Shown piece by piece: positions 14,322-20,861 of a DNA stretch of 21,182 bases. The notes below the pieces were generated by a model that ran no database searches, was not told the origin of the DNA, and worked only from the letters and a program-made list of their open reading frames with translations. The translations under genes were made by a program, and so were the position numbers. Position 1 is the first letter of the stretch, and the number at the start of each line of letters is the position of its first letter. The DNA comes from a virus, in the IMG/VR virus record IMGVR_UViG_3300039191_000483, positions 7,638-28,819 of that record; one strand, 5' to 3'.

Positions 14322-15992
14322 TTATTCAAATGTTGTAAATTCTCCATCGATAAAGTTAATGTGTTGTGCTTTACCGTTCTTATGTATTATAACATGTGAT
14401 TGTAACCATGAACTTGGTCCATCATTATAACCAACTCTTAGGTGGGTTGATGTACCAACAGCTAATGCACCATCTTTTCTTTGTGGTGAGTGGTAGTGAC
14501 CTACGATTACTTTAGTGTTCAATTTACGGTACTGTTGGTGTGAACCTCTAGAACCGTTAGCACCGACATCTCCGTGCATACCTACTTCCCATCCAGCAAT
14601 CTTAAATGAATCACGTCTACCTAATGTATTCCATTTTGGATACTTCTCATTGATTAGCATTGGAATTACACCTCTTGGTTCATATGGGTTTGATTCAACC
14701 TCTTCCAACATCATACCCATGAACTTAGCGTATAACTTATAGTTCTTTGGTGTTGGTTGTTTCTTCCAATCTTGATTGATTACCCACCTATCAGCGAAGT
14801 CATCATGATTGGCTCTTGCAACAACAACACTCTCATACTTCTTGAACCCATCAAGAACTTCATACATTTCTTCAAGTTCCTTATTCAAATCATTCTTACC
14901 ATGGTATTCCATAGCATATTGAGTGATTGCGTTCTTCATTGTATGATGTGAAATTGAATAACCATCAAATATATCATGTAGTACTACATGCTTAGGTTTT
15001 ACTTTACCTAATAAATCATGTGTTGATTCTATAACTTTTGGGTCATGTTGACCACAGTGTAAATCACCTAATACACAAGCTTCAATCTCTTTAACCTTTT
15101 TAACTGAGTGTTTACCCTCTAACTTAACTGGGTCAGCGTGACAATGGTATTCAATCCAATTCACCTTATCCTCAATATTCTCAAATTGAATAGGGACTTC
15201 TTTACCTTCAAATGATACATCATAATATAGGTCACTAAAGTTACCATCTTCATCTGCGGTTACTTGTCTAATGAAGTACACTTCACCATCTTTAATCTCA
15301 ATGATACAAAAACCTAGTGTATGGTGAAATTCACCTTTCTTACCTTGTTTTGAATCAGTATAGTTTTTAACAGTACAAGCACCAGTAGTTAGCATTTGTT
15401 TTGGTTTCATTGATTCCAATACTGGAATCATTTCCATCTGCATTTTAGGGTGTCCAAAGATACAAGAGTTTTCACCAGAGATACTATACATAGAACTCAT
15501 TGGATTTGTTGCCGTTGGGACAATCTTGATATCTGACATTATTGAAACATACCTGTGTATGTCGTGTCTAGCTGCATCTAAATATGGAACTACATATCCA
15601 CTCCATACATCGTACTTCTTATCACTGAAAACAGACGTGGGATTCTTATAACGTCCAGCAATGACGTGTAGGTCTGCTTTAATCTCCTTTGCGTAAGCTT
15701 TTATATTACTGAAAAATTTCAAATGGACTGGAGTATCATTTTGTGCCCATGTTATTATGAAGCGTTTTGCTTTTTTATCGAATTTACGTTTCTTTGCTTT
15801 CTTTAGTTCTGGTGCTTCACTTTCTTCTCTTTTTGTAAAGCCTAATTCTTTAGCCCAATTTCTTACTGTTCGGTCACCTTTACCAATAAAGGCTGAAAGT
15901 AAACTCATCTTATCGTTCCAACTCAAGTTATCATCCCAATATATTTTCTTGAAATATTCCTTGTCTTTTTTGGTTAATTCTTTAAAATCCAT
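14322..15992 (-). CDS. metallophosphoesterase with N-terminal HTH-like region, possibly phage T5 A1-like
   Basis: The C-terminal half of this 556-aa protein has the five blocks of a calcineurin-type metallophosphoesterase: GDLHCGQHD (309-317), LHDIFDGY (338-345), ARANHDD (392-398), MHGD (472-475) and GHYHSPQ (498-504). These bind two metal ions, usually manganese. Residues 24-54 (SWNDKMSLLSAFIGKGDRTVRNW) look like a helix-turn-helix, followed by a lysine-rich linker (ELKKAKKRKFDKKAKR) and an unassigned domain (80-300). The size and layout are close to T5 A1, a phage nuclease tied to host DNA breakdown, but I recall that only by length and fold type. A role as a DNA or RNA nuclease is inferred. 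The gene lies between Thg1 and a HAD protein. Confidence 0.82.
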   Translation of the reverse strand: MDFKELTKKDKEYFKKIYWDDNLSWNDKMSLLSAFIGKGDRTVRNWAKELGFTKREESEAPELKKAKKRKFDKKAKRFIITWAQNDTPVHLKFFSNIKAYAKEIKADLHVIAGRYKNPTSVFSDKKYDVWSGYVVPYLDAARHDIHRYVSIMSDIKIVPTATNPMSSMYSISGENSCIFGHPKMQMEMIPVLESMKPKQMLTTGACTVKNYTDSKQGKKGEFHHTLGFCIIEIKDGEVYFIRQVTADEDGNFSDLYYDVSFEGKEVPIQFENIEDKVNWIEYHCHADPVKLEGKHSVKKVKEIEACVLGDLHCGQHDPKVIESTHDLLGKVKPKHVVLHDIFDGYSISHHTMKNAITQYAMEYHGKNDLNKELEEMYEVLDGFKKYESVVVARANHDDFADRWVINQDWKKQPTPKNYKLYAKFMGMMLEEVESNPYEPRGVIPMLINEKYPKWNTLGRRDSFKIAGWEVGMHGDVGANGSRGSHQQYRKLNTKVIVGHYHSPQRKDGALAVGTSTHLRVGYNDGPSSWLQSHVIIHKNGKAQHINFIDGEFTTFE

Positions 15993-16098
15993 TTAATTTA
16001 TTTTAACAGAAATGTTATACAGCGAATTTACCCAAAAAAAAAGCAGTTGACAAGTAAAAACTCGAAAAACTACCCTTTTTAGTTAAGAAATGTGGTTT
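15993..16098. other. non-coding gap between Thg1 and the metallophosphoesterase gene
   Basis: No ORF or promoter of the local type is seen. On the minus strand there is a short stem (AACTA-N7-TAGTT, near 16067-16084), two T5-C/G-T5-like stretches and a run of nine T (plus-strand A run near 16033-16041). It may act as a weak terminator or spacer. Confidence 0.45.
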
Positions 16099-16944
16099 TT
16101 AATCACAATTTGATGGAATTAAATCATATAGATAATCCCAATCTTGAGTGAATATTGGTGTATCATAATCTATAACCCATTTTTTACGTAAAACTGTTGA
16201 ACTAGGTTCTATTGTATTAGAACCTTCTAAATCACCTCTACTTGTCGGAAGCTCGACTTCAATCTTTTTAATAATGGCACCACGTTTATACTTAGTGATG
16301 TAATCATTCCAGTTAACACCCTTCTGAAACATCATCTCTTGTTTCTCATCGGATGATTTACCCATCAATTCTTTGTGTGAGTATAAAGCATCTGCTGCCA
16401 TACTAATTGAGTTCCTAGTAGCATCTTGCTGTCTCCAAACAATACAGTTTGCGACCTCTTTAATGTGTGGTATAACATAAACTCTGGAATCAAACTCAAC
16501 ATCAACTAATAAATCACCTTTTAAAAGGTCATTAACTAACACACCACTATCTTCGTATGTGTCGTATTTATGAGCTTTTAATAATGTTAACTTCTTATTA
16601 AATGAAGCGGTTGCCCTTGCTGCTGTAAGTGAGCAAATCTTTTGAACCTTACCTTTAAACATAGCTTCTTGGTTCTCACCAAAATCGGTGAAGACCAATG
16701 TAATCTCATCTGATTGGGTGTATGCGAATGCTGGGTTGAATTTCTTACACATTTCAACAGCTGCATCATTCATTGCCTCAGAAAAATCTGGGTCAAATGG
16801 TTTGTTCATCCCTTTGGTGAACTTTGAGAAACCTCTACCATCAACACGTACAATAGTATATGTCCTTGGTGGAATCATAGTACTATAACAAGCCTCATAG
16901 TGTTTCATACGTGAACTTAAATTATTTTTTCCATTTATACCCAT
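16099..16944 (-). CDS. thg1: Thg1-type 3'-5' RNA polymerase (tRNA-His guanylyltransferase-like)
   Basis: This 281-aa protein has the Thg1 catalytic signatures: PRTYTIVRVDGRGFSKFTK (Asp35, metal site A), FAYTQSDEITLVF (Asp79/Glu80), and IVWRQQDATRNSI (about 168-180), with RGAIIKK further on. Thg1 adds a guanosine to the 5' end of tRNA-His. Thg1-like proteins in bacteria and phages instead repair 5'-truncated tRNAs by 3'-to-5' polymerisation. The frameshifted stub upstream runs into this gene, so the true start may be the ATG at 16944 (its LSSRMKHYE aligns with the family) or the ATG at 16908. The gene lies downstream of prs and a HAD. A tRNA-repair role fits the context but is inferred. Confidence 0.93.
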   Translation of the reverse strand: MGINGKNNLSSRMKHYEACYSTMIPPRTYTIVRVDGRGFSKFTKGMNKPFDPDFSEAMNDAAVEMCKKFNPAFAYTQSDEITLVFTDFGENQEAMFKGKVQKICSLTAARATASFNKKLTLLKAHKYDTYEDSGVLVNDLLKGDLLVDVEFDSRVYVIPHIKEVANCIVWRQQDATRNSISMAADALYSHKELMGKSSDEKQEMMFQKGVNWNDYITKYKRGAIIKKIEVELPTSRGDLEGSNTIEPSSTVLRKKWVIDYDTPIFTQDWDYLYDLIPSNCD

Positions 16945-17085
16945 AAGCTGTTTTTATTTTATCATTAATACATTCATAAATTTTATTTCTCGCACCTTTT
17001 CTCAAATGCAACTCTTTTCAATATCTAAAGCACTATCAAAAGTATTTAATATTTCTCCAGTATCTTTATCAATTGTATGACTCAT
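16922..17085 (-). pseudogene. frameshifted NUMOD1-like stub
   Basis: From the ATG at 17085-17083 the frame reads MSHTIDKDTGEILNTFDSAL then stops at TGA. At a run of four A (17018-17015), a one-base shift opens a second frame (KELHLRKGARNKIYECIN, then KTAYGYKWKK) to TAA at 16924-16922. The joined 54-aa product looks like the small DNA-binding module NUMOD1 (tGE.i.tF.S...A, KtAyGYKWK) that usually follows homing-endonuclease domains. No nuclease domain is present. The ATG overlaps the stop of the upstream HAD gene (ATGA), and the end overlaps the annotated Thg1 start. A one-base deletion or an assembly error is likely; a programmed shift is possible. Confidence 0.6.
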
Positions 17086-17558
17086 AATTCAATACTTTTA
17101 CCAAATTGTTCTTGATAAAGCTCTCTAGCTTCATCCATCGTTTTAGGCTCTTGACTTATAATACGCATTGCTTTATCTAATATTATATAAGCACTTCTAA
17201 GTCCAGCTCTATCATCTAAAAAATGACTGTAAAATAACTTACCCTCACATTTACCATTCGCAAATACAATACCCTCATTGATTGTATCCCAAGGAATGTC
17301 ATTAGAATCTAAATATTCAATAATCTCACCATGTCGGTCATCATTAGAATGTGTATAAACTATAAATTTACAATATGGTTTACACTCTCTAAGTAAATTA
17401 ATTACCATCTTGAATTCATATCCTTTATCATGGTAATCATATACTGTATTATCATAGTCATAGGCGATAACCAATTGACCGTGTTTAATGTAATCTTTTA
17501 TTAATCTCTCGATTGCTCGATAATCTCTAAGAAATGGGTCTGTTATAATTTCTTCCAT
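17082..17558 (-). CDS. HAD-superfamily phosphatase
   Basis: This 158-aa protein has motif I IAYDYDNTVYDYHD (Asp34 nucleophile, Asp36), motif II IVYTHSNDDRHGEI, and an acidic motif FSHFLDDRAGL-like block (YSHFLDDRAGLRSAY) near the C-terminus. The order and spacing match small HAD phosphatases, perhaps for phosphorylated nucleotides or RNA ends. The start overlaps the prs stop (TAATG), and the stop overlaps the next ATG (ATGA). The tight coupling to prs hints at nucleotide or cofactor chemistry, but no substrate is shown. Confidence 0.82.
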   Translation of the reverse strand: MEEIITDPFLRDYRAIERLIKDYIKHGQLVIAYDYDNTVYDYHDKGYEFKMVINLLRECKPYCKFIVYTHSNDDRHGEIIEYLDSNDIPWDTINEGIVFANGKCEGKLFYSHFLDDRAGLRSAYIILDKAMRIISQEPKTMDEARELYQEQFGKSIEL

Positions 17559-18580
17559 TAATAATTGTTTTGTTTCAAAGCTTCAACGCTTACATTGTTA
17601 TTTATTGCTATAATCGCTTTAGCGATTTGTCTTGCTGTAGATATTTGTGTCACAATTCTACTACTATCTATTGTGAAAGACCAAATTTTGTGGCTACCTA
17701 TCTGCACTAATTTTTCTAATGGTAAAGAATTAGAACAGATGAAGTCTTCTAATTTTGAATTATTTATTCGTTCTAAAGCTGGTCCACTTAATACACCGTG
17801 GGTTACAATAGCTCTAACTGTCATAGCACCCTTTTCCAATAGCTCATCACATGCTTTAACTAGTGTTCCACCAGTATCACACATATCATCGATGATTATA
17901 ACGTTTTTATCTTTAACATCACCAATCAAAACCATTTCACCAACTTCATTTGCTTTCGGCCTTGTCTTATCAATCATAACTATTGGAAGGTCAATTGCCC
18001 AACGAGTCTTTAATTGGTCGCGGAAATGTTTAACACGTTTTGCTGCACCAGCATCTGGAGCACATAAAACCATTGAATCACCCATCTCAACATATAAGTC
18101 ATGTAAGCATCGGTCAAATAAATATTTGCCTTCCATGTGTGTTACTGGAATATTGAAAAACCCTTGGATTTGGTCAGCATGTAAATCAAATGTAACCACT
18201 TGTGTGGCACCACGATTTTCTAACATCTCAGCTAATACTTTGGCACCAATAGGACCTCTAACTTGGTCCTTTTTATCTTGTCTTGCATATGGAAAATAAG
18301 TTATTATTGGTATAATTTCTTTAGCTGCTGCACGCTTGGCTGCATCAATTGCAAAATTTAATTGTAATACTTTATCTGATGTGTTGGGGGTGGAAACAAG
18401 ATAAACTCGTTTACCCCTTACTGATGTTTCAAAATCGGCACATACTTCACCATCTGAAAATTTTCCAATGTTTATTCTTCCTGTATGTACCTCATGACCG
18501 ATTTCAATATTACATAACTCTTCTGAGATGTCATGTACTAAATCTTTTCGACCATCAACTGAAAATATAATAGACTGCAT
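17558..18580 (-). CDS. prs: ribose-phosphate pyrophosphokinase homologue (PRPP synthetase or ADPR-PP synthetase)
   Basis: This 340-aa protein has all Prs landmarks: KFSDGEV (40-46), YFPYARQDKK (95-104, catalytic flexible loop), FDLHADQIQGFF (131-142), APDAGAAKR (174-182), and the PRPP loop VIIIDDMCDTGGTL (227-240). Prs makes phosphoribosyl pyrophosphate from ribose 5-phosphate and ATP, for nucleotide and NAD synthesis. Homologues in some phages (Adps of the NARP1 route) instead phosphorylate ADP-ribose to rebuild NAD+ after host defence. The sequence does not tell the two apart, and no nicotinamide-joining partner is visible in the window. The gene sits downstream of a repeat protein and is coupled to a HAD phosphatase. 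Confidence 0.93.
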   Translation of the reverse strand: MQSIIFSVDGRKDLVHDISEELCNIEIGHEVHTGRINIGKFSDGEVCADFETSVRGKRVYLVSTPNTSDKVLQLNFAIDAAKRAAAKEIIPIITYFPYARQDKKDQVRGPIGAKVLAEMLENRGATQVVTFDLHADQIQGFFNIPVTHMEGKYLFDRCLHDLYVEMGDSMVLCAPDAGAAKRVKHFRDQLKTRWAIDLPIVMIDKTRPKANEVGEMVLIGDVKDKNVIIIDDMCDTGGTLVKACDELLEKGAMTVRAIVTHGVLSGPALERINNSKLEDFICSNSLPLEKLVQIGSHKIWSFTIDSSRIVTQISTARQIAKAIIAINNNVSVEALKQNNY

Positions 18581-18585
18581 AATTA

Positions 18586-19068
18586 TTATTTAATAAATTT
18601 ATCATTACGATACCAATACTTACTTCCATTAGCCGTTATAACAGCTGGTCCACCATCCCTGTGTGATTTACCATTCTGATACCACATTTTACTCCCAGTA
18701 GACAATATCATAGCTGGCTTATCTCCATCACGGTGTAGTAAACCATTCTGATACCAATGCATTTCTCCATTTGGATGAGTCACAGCTGGACCACATTCCA
18801 TAGTTCCATTGACATGTATAATAGCTGGCTTATCTCCTTCACGGTGTAGTAAGCCATTCTGATACCAAAAATATTCACCATCTGATGAAATAGCAGCTGG
18901 CTTATCTCCATCACGATGGCGTAAACCATGCTTATACCAAGACTTAGTACCATATTCGTCAATGATTGGATTGTCATCCATATCATGATTATGGTACTCA
19001 CCATTGATATCAAACCAATCACTATCACCATCAGCATAAGTCATTTGATATATTTTATCACCAATCAT
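18586..19068 (-). CDS. WYxxGxLHRDGDKPA repeat protein, paralogue 3
   Basis: This 160-aa paralogue has the same leader as the other two copies (MTYADGDSDWFDINGEYHNH), then repeats WYKHGLRHRDGDKPAAI and WYQNGLLHREGDKPAII. A unit lacking 11 residues follows (CGPAVTHPNGEMH, missing the WY..GxLHR part), then WYQNGLLHRDGDKPAMI, WYQNGKSHRDGGPAVI (one residue short) and a partial WYRNDKFIK. The 33-nt loss keeps the frame, so these genes appear to change by unit recombination. The start is 4 nt after a strong -7 element. It is the first gene of the operon with prs. Function unknown. Confidence 0.84.
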   Translation of the reverse strand: MIGDKIYQMTYADGDSDWFDINGEYHNHDMDDNPIIDEYGTKSWYKHGLRHRDGDKPAAISSDGEYFWYQNGLLHREGDKPAIIHVNGTMECGPAVTHPNGEMHWYQNGLLHRDGDKPAMILSTGSKMWYQNGKSHRDGGPAVITANGSKYWYRNDKFIK

Positions 19069-19072
19069 GTTG

Positions 19073-19103
19073 CAAATATAAGTATAATTTATCTAATAAG
19101 CAA
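19073..19103 (-). promoter_or_regulatory. promoter of the repeat-protein / prs operon
   Basis: On the minus strand TTG (19103-19101), 20 nt and TATATTTG (19080-19073) are followed after 4 nt by the ATG at 19068. The -33 region (TTTCTTGC) matches that of the promoter at 5207-5237. Confidence 0.8.
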
Positions 19104-19388
19104 GAAACCATCATTAAATAACATTCCAATACCAGCCATTAAATAACTTGAAGGCATTCTACCTTCCACATCTGGTACAGCTTCTTCAATTTCAGTTTTT
19201 GTAAATATGATTTCGGTTTCACCTTTTGTAAATCTGAAACACCATTCCATATCTTCACAATCATCATTATCACAAGCCTCACTATCTTCATGATTTGGAC
19301 AGCTTGTTACCTCGTAACCGTAATACGCATCGAACTCATCGTCCCATAATGATGCATAATCATCTGTGTTTAATACATTTAAACTCAT
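19089..19388 (-). CDS. unknown acidic protein with four cysteines
   Basis: This 99-aa protein starts MSLNVLNTDDYASLWDDEFD and contains an acidic, cysteine-rich middle, TSCPNHEDSEACDNDDCEDM, plus a fourth cysteine in EWCFRF. The cysteines might bind a metal, but the spacing matches no motif I know. The C-terminus has a mildly hydrophobic stretch (SSYLMAGIGMLFNDGFLL). The start overlaps, in ATGA, the stop of the in-frame extension of the gene before it. The gene's 3' end contains the -33 box of the next promoter. Confidence 0.7.
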   Translation of the reverse strand: MSLNVLNTDDYASLWDDEFDAYYGYEVTSCPNHEDSEACDNDDCEDMEWCFRFTKGETEIIFTKTEIEEAVPDVEGRMPSSYLMAGIGMLFNDGFLLIR

Positions 19389-19522
19389 TTCCCTATTAAT
19401 AAATATTTTTTATCGATTATTTTATTATCACTAAGAGTGTTAATATCTGTAAACCCATCAATTTTAATAGTACCAATGAAACTTTCATTTTCTTTAAATT
19501 CTTCAATATTAAAGTTAGAATG
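19385..19522 (-). other. in-frame continuation after TAA of the upstream gene (45 codons)
   Basis: Directly after the TAA at 19525-19523, in the same frame and with no ATG, 45 codons read HSNFNIEEFKENESFIGTIK...KYLLIGK before a TGA at 19387-19385. That TGA overlaps the next gene's ATG (ATGA), as true gene ends do here. It is either a C-terminal part cut off by a nonsense change, a read-through tail, or a separate gene starting at a non-ATG codon such as ATT at 19507. Confidence 0.55.
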
Positions 19523-19897
19523 TTAAATTAAAACCTCATGCCTTGGCATCCAGTTGTTTATAATTACATCATATCTATTACCTATTTTTTTGGTTTCAAT
19601 ATTATAGTATTCTAAACTTTCAATTAAGGGTAAATTTTCTGGTGCTATAACAATTGTATTAGCCCCACCCCTATTTGTTGACTTGTGAATCTGAGCGGAT
19701 ATCTGATTTAGTTTAGTGATTAACGTTTGATTCCAATCACGTATTGTGAATGGAGTTGTAGTAGCTTTTTTCCACCCATTGTAGTCCCAACGAACTCTCC
19801 AAGGTGCAATTTTAAGCATACCTCTGTATTTTTTAAAATCTATAGCATCTTGGTCAACAACATAACGGTTTCTATTTCGTATTAATACGTAATCCAT
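19523..19897 (-). CDS. unknown 124-aa protein (possibly truncated)
   Basis: The protein starts MDYVLIRNRNRYVVDQDAID and has an aromatic/basic middle (RVRWDYNGWKK), a helix (LITKLNQISAQIHKS), a glycine-rich turn (TNRGGANTIVIAPENLPL) and a closing strand segment ending RHEVLI. It is not recognised. A few phage virion-protein folds have a similar 'GGANTIV-then-strand' layout, but that is too weak to claim. The start overlaps the upstream stop (TAATG). An open frame follows its TAA (see 19385-19522), which would make it 169 residues plus the recoded stop, close to its neighbours in size. Confidence 0.7.
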   Translation of the reverse strand: MDYVLIRNRNRYVVDQDAIDFKKYRGMLKIAPWRVRWDYNGWKKATTTPFTIRDWNQTLITKLNQISAQIHKSTNRGGANTIVIAPENLPLIESLEYYNIETKKIGNRYDVIINNWMPRHEVLI

Positions 19898-20388
19898 TAC
19901 CCAGTAATTACACCTTTTTTAGTTTCATTTGTGAAACCATCTACAAATCTAAAGTTAGATGTGGTTTGAGTTTCAAAAATACCATCTGTTTCAAGATAAT
20001 ATGCTGGTTGAAGATGTTTTACGTCTTTATGAACAACTCTCTTTCTAAATGGCCAATTTCCTTTCCATTCTACAACATTCTTTTCTATAATGTCGTCTTC
20101 TGAATAAAAAATTTCCTCACTCCAACTTTTTCTAAGTTCAGTTAATTGTACTGGGTGATACTGATACTCCTTGTAGTGACCACGTTTAACTCTAGTAAGT
20201 CTATGACCACTAAAGAATAATGAACAGTTGTTAATTTCAATAGTAGGATTAATAATTACATCTGGTTTATAATCATAAGTACCTCTTGATTTTATATAAG
20301 AATCGATGCTACACCTTTCTAAAATTAGTGTACCATCAATTACTCTAACAGAATATAACTCTTTAATATCTTCTTTTTTAAATCGCAT
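19897..20388 (-). CDS. unknown basic 163-aa protein
   Basis: The protein starts MRFKKEDIKELYSVRVIDGT. It is rich in Lys/Arg and beta-type residues (TRVKRGHYKEYQYHPVQL, WPFRKRVVHKDVKHLQP) and ends DGFTNETKKGVITG. It may bind nucleic acid given the charge, but no motif shows it. It is not recognised. The start overlaps the upstream stop and the stop overlaps the next ATG (both TAATG), so it belongs to a coupled run of three unknown genes. Confidence 0.72.
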   Translation of the reverse strand: MRFKKEDIKELYSVRVIDGTLILERCSIDSYIKSRGTYDYKPDVIINPTIEINNCSLFFSGHRLTRVKRGHYKEYQYHPVQLTELRKSWSEEIFYSEDDIIEKNVVEWKGNWPFRKRVVHKDVKHLQPAYYLETDGIFETQTTSNFRFVDGFTNETKKGVITG

Positions 20389-20861
20389 TATGCTACAGAT
20401 TTTTTCCAGTTTAATAAACTTTTAAACTCTTCCACTTCTTCCTCTGAAACATCATCATAACCACCACATGTTGCATAATCTGAAAAAGTGTCTATAAATG
20501 AATGGTCATATAGGTGACCATTTGGATTATCCTTCAAGAATTCACTAACAACCTTTGTATCTGTTGTTATATCATAATCCTCATCTTCTAAAGGTCCGTG
20601 AATGTCAGAATGTTTACCAGCAATCTCACCAAAATGTATAGTTTTATCTAACATAATTTCGATTACTCTCTCAGCATTTTCTAATGGTAAAATAATTTGC
20701 TCAATAACACCATCGAAACCTCTACCGCCTTTCCATGACATAGTAAGTAGTACTAAACCACCTTCTTTTTGTCTAATTTCATTTACATTGTTAGTAATTT
20801 CATCTAATGAAATAAACTCATCACCAATCTTAATTCCGTCTTTTGTATATTCTATTTTCAT
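20388..20861 (-). CDS. unknown acidic 157-aa protein
   Basis: The protein starts MKIEYTKDGIKIGDEFISLD, has a helix-rich part (IIEQI-like, then LENAERVIEIMLDK), and ends with the acidic DDVSEEEVEEFKSLLNWKK. HLYDHSFIDTFSDYAT is the most distinctive segment. No family is recognised. It overlaps the upstream gene in ATGA and the downstream one in TAATG. Confidence 0.72.
   Translation of the reverse strand: MKIEYTKDGIKIGDEFISLDEITNNVNEIRQKEGGLVLLTMSWKGGRGFDGVIEQIILPLENAERVIEIMLDKTIHFGEIAGKHSDIHGPLEDEDYDITTDTKVVSEFLKDNPNGHLYDHSFIDTFSDYATCGGYDDVSEEEVEEFKSLLNWKKSVA

Noticed and set aside
16033-16058. TTGACA-like box on the plus strand near 16044
   Set aside because: No matching -10 box at the right distance, no plus-strand gene follows, and sigma-70-type boxes are not expected in this promoter setting.
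17565-18299. 244-codon open frame on the plus strand
   Set aside because: It lies entirely antisense to prs, which has all family motifs. The plus-strand product shows no family features and no promoter.
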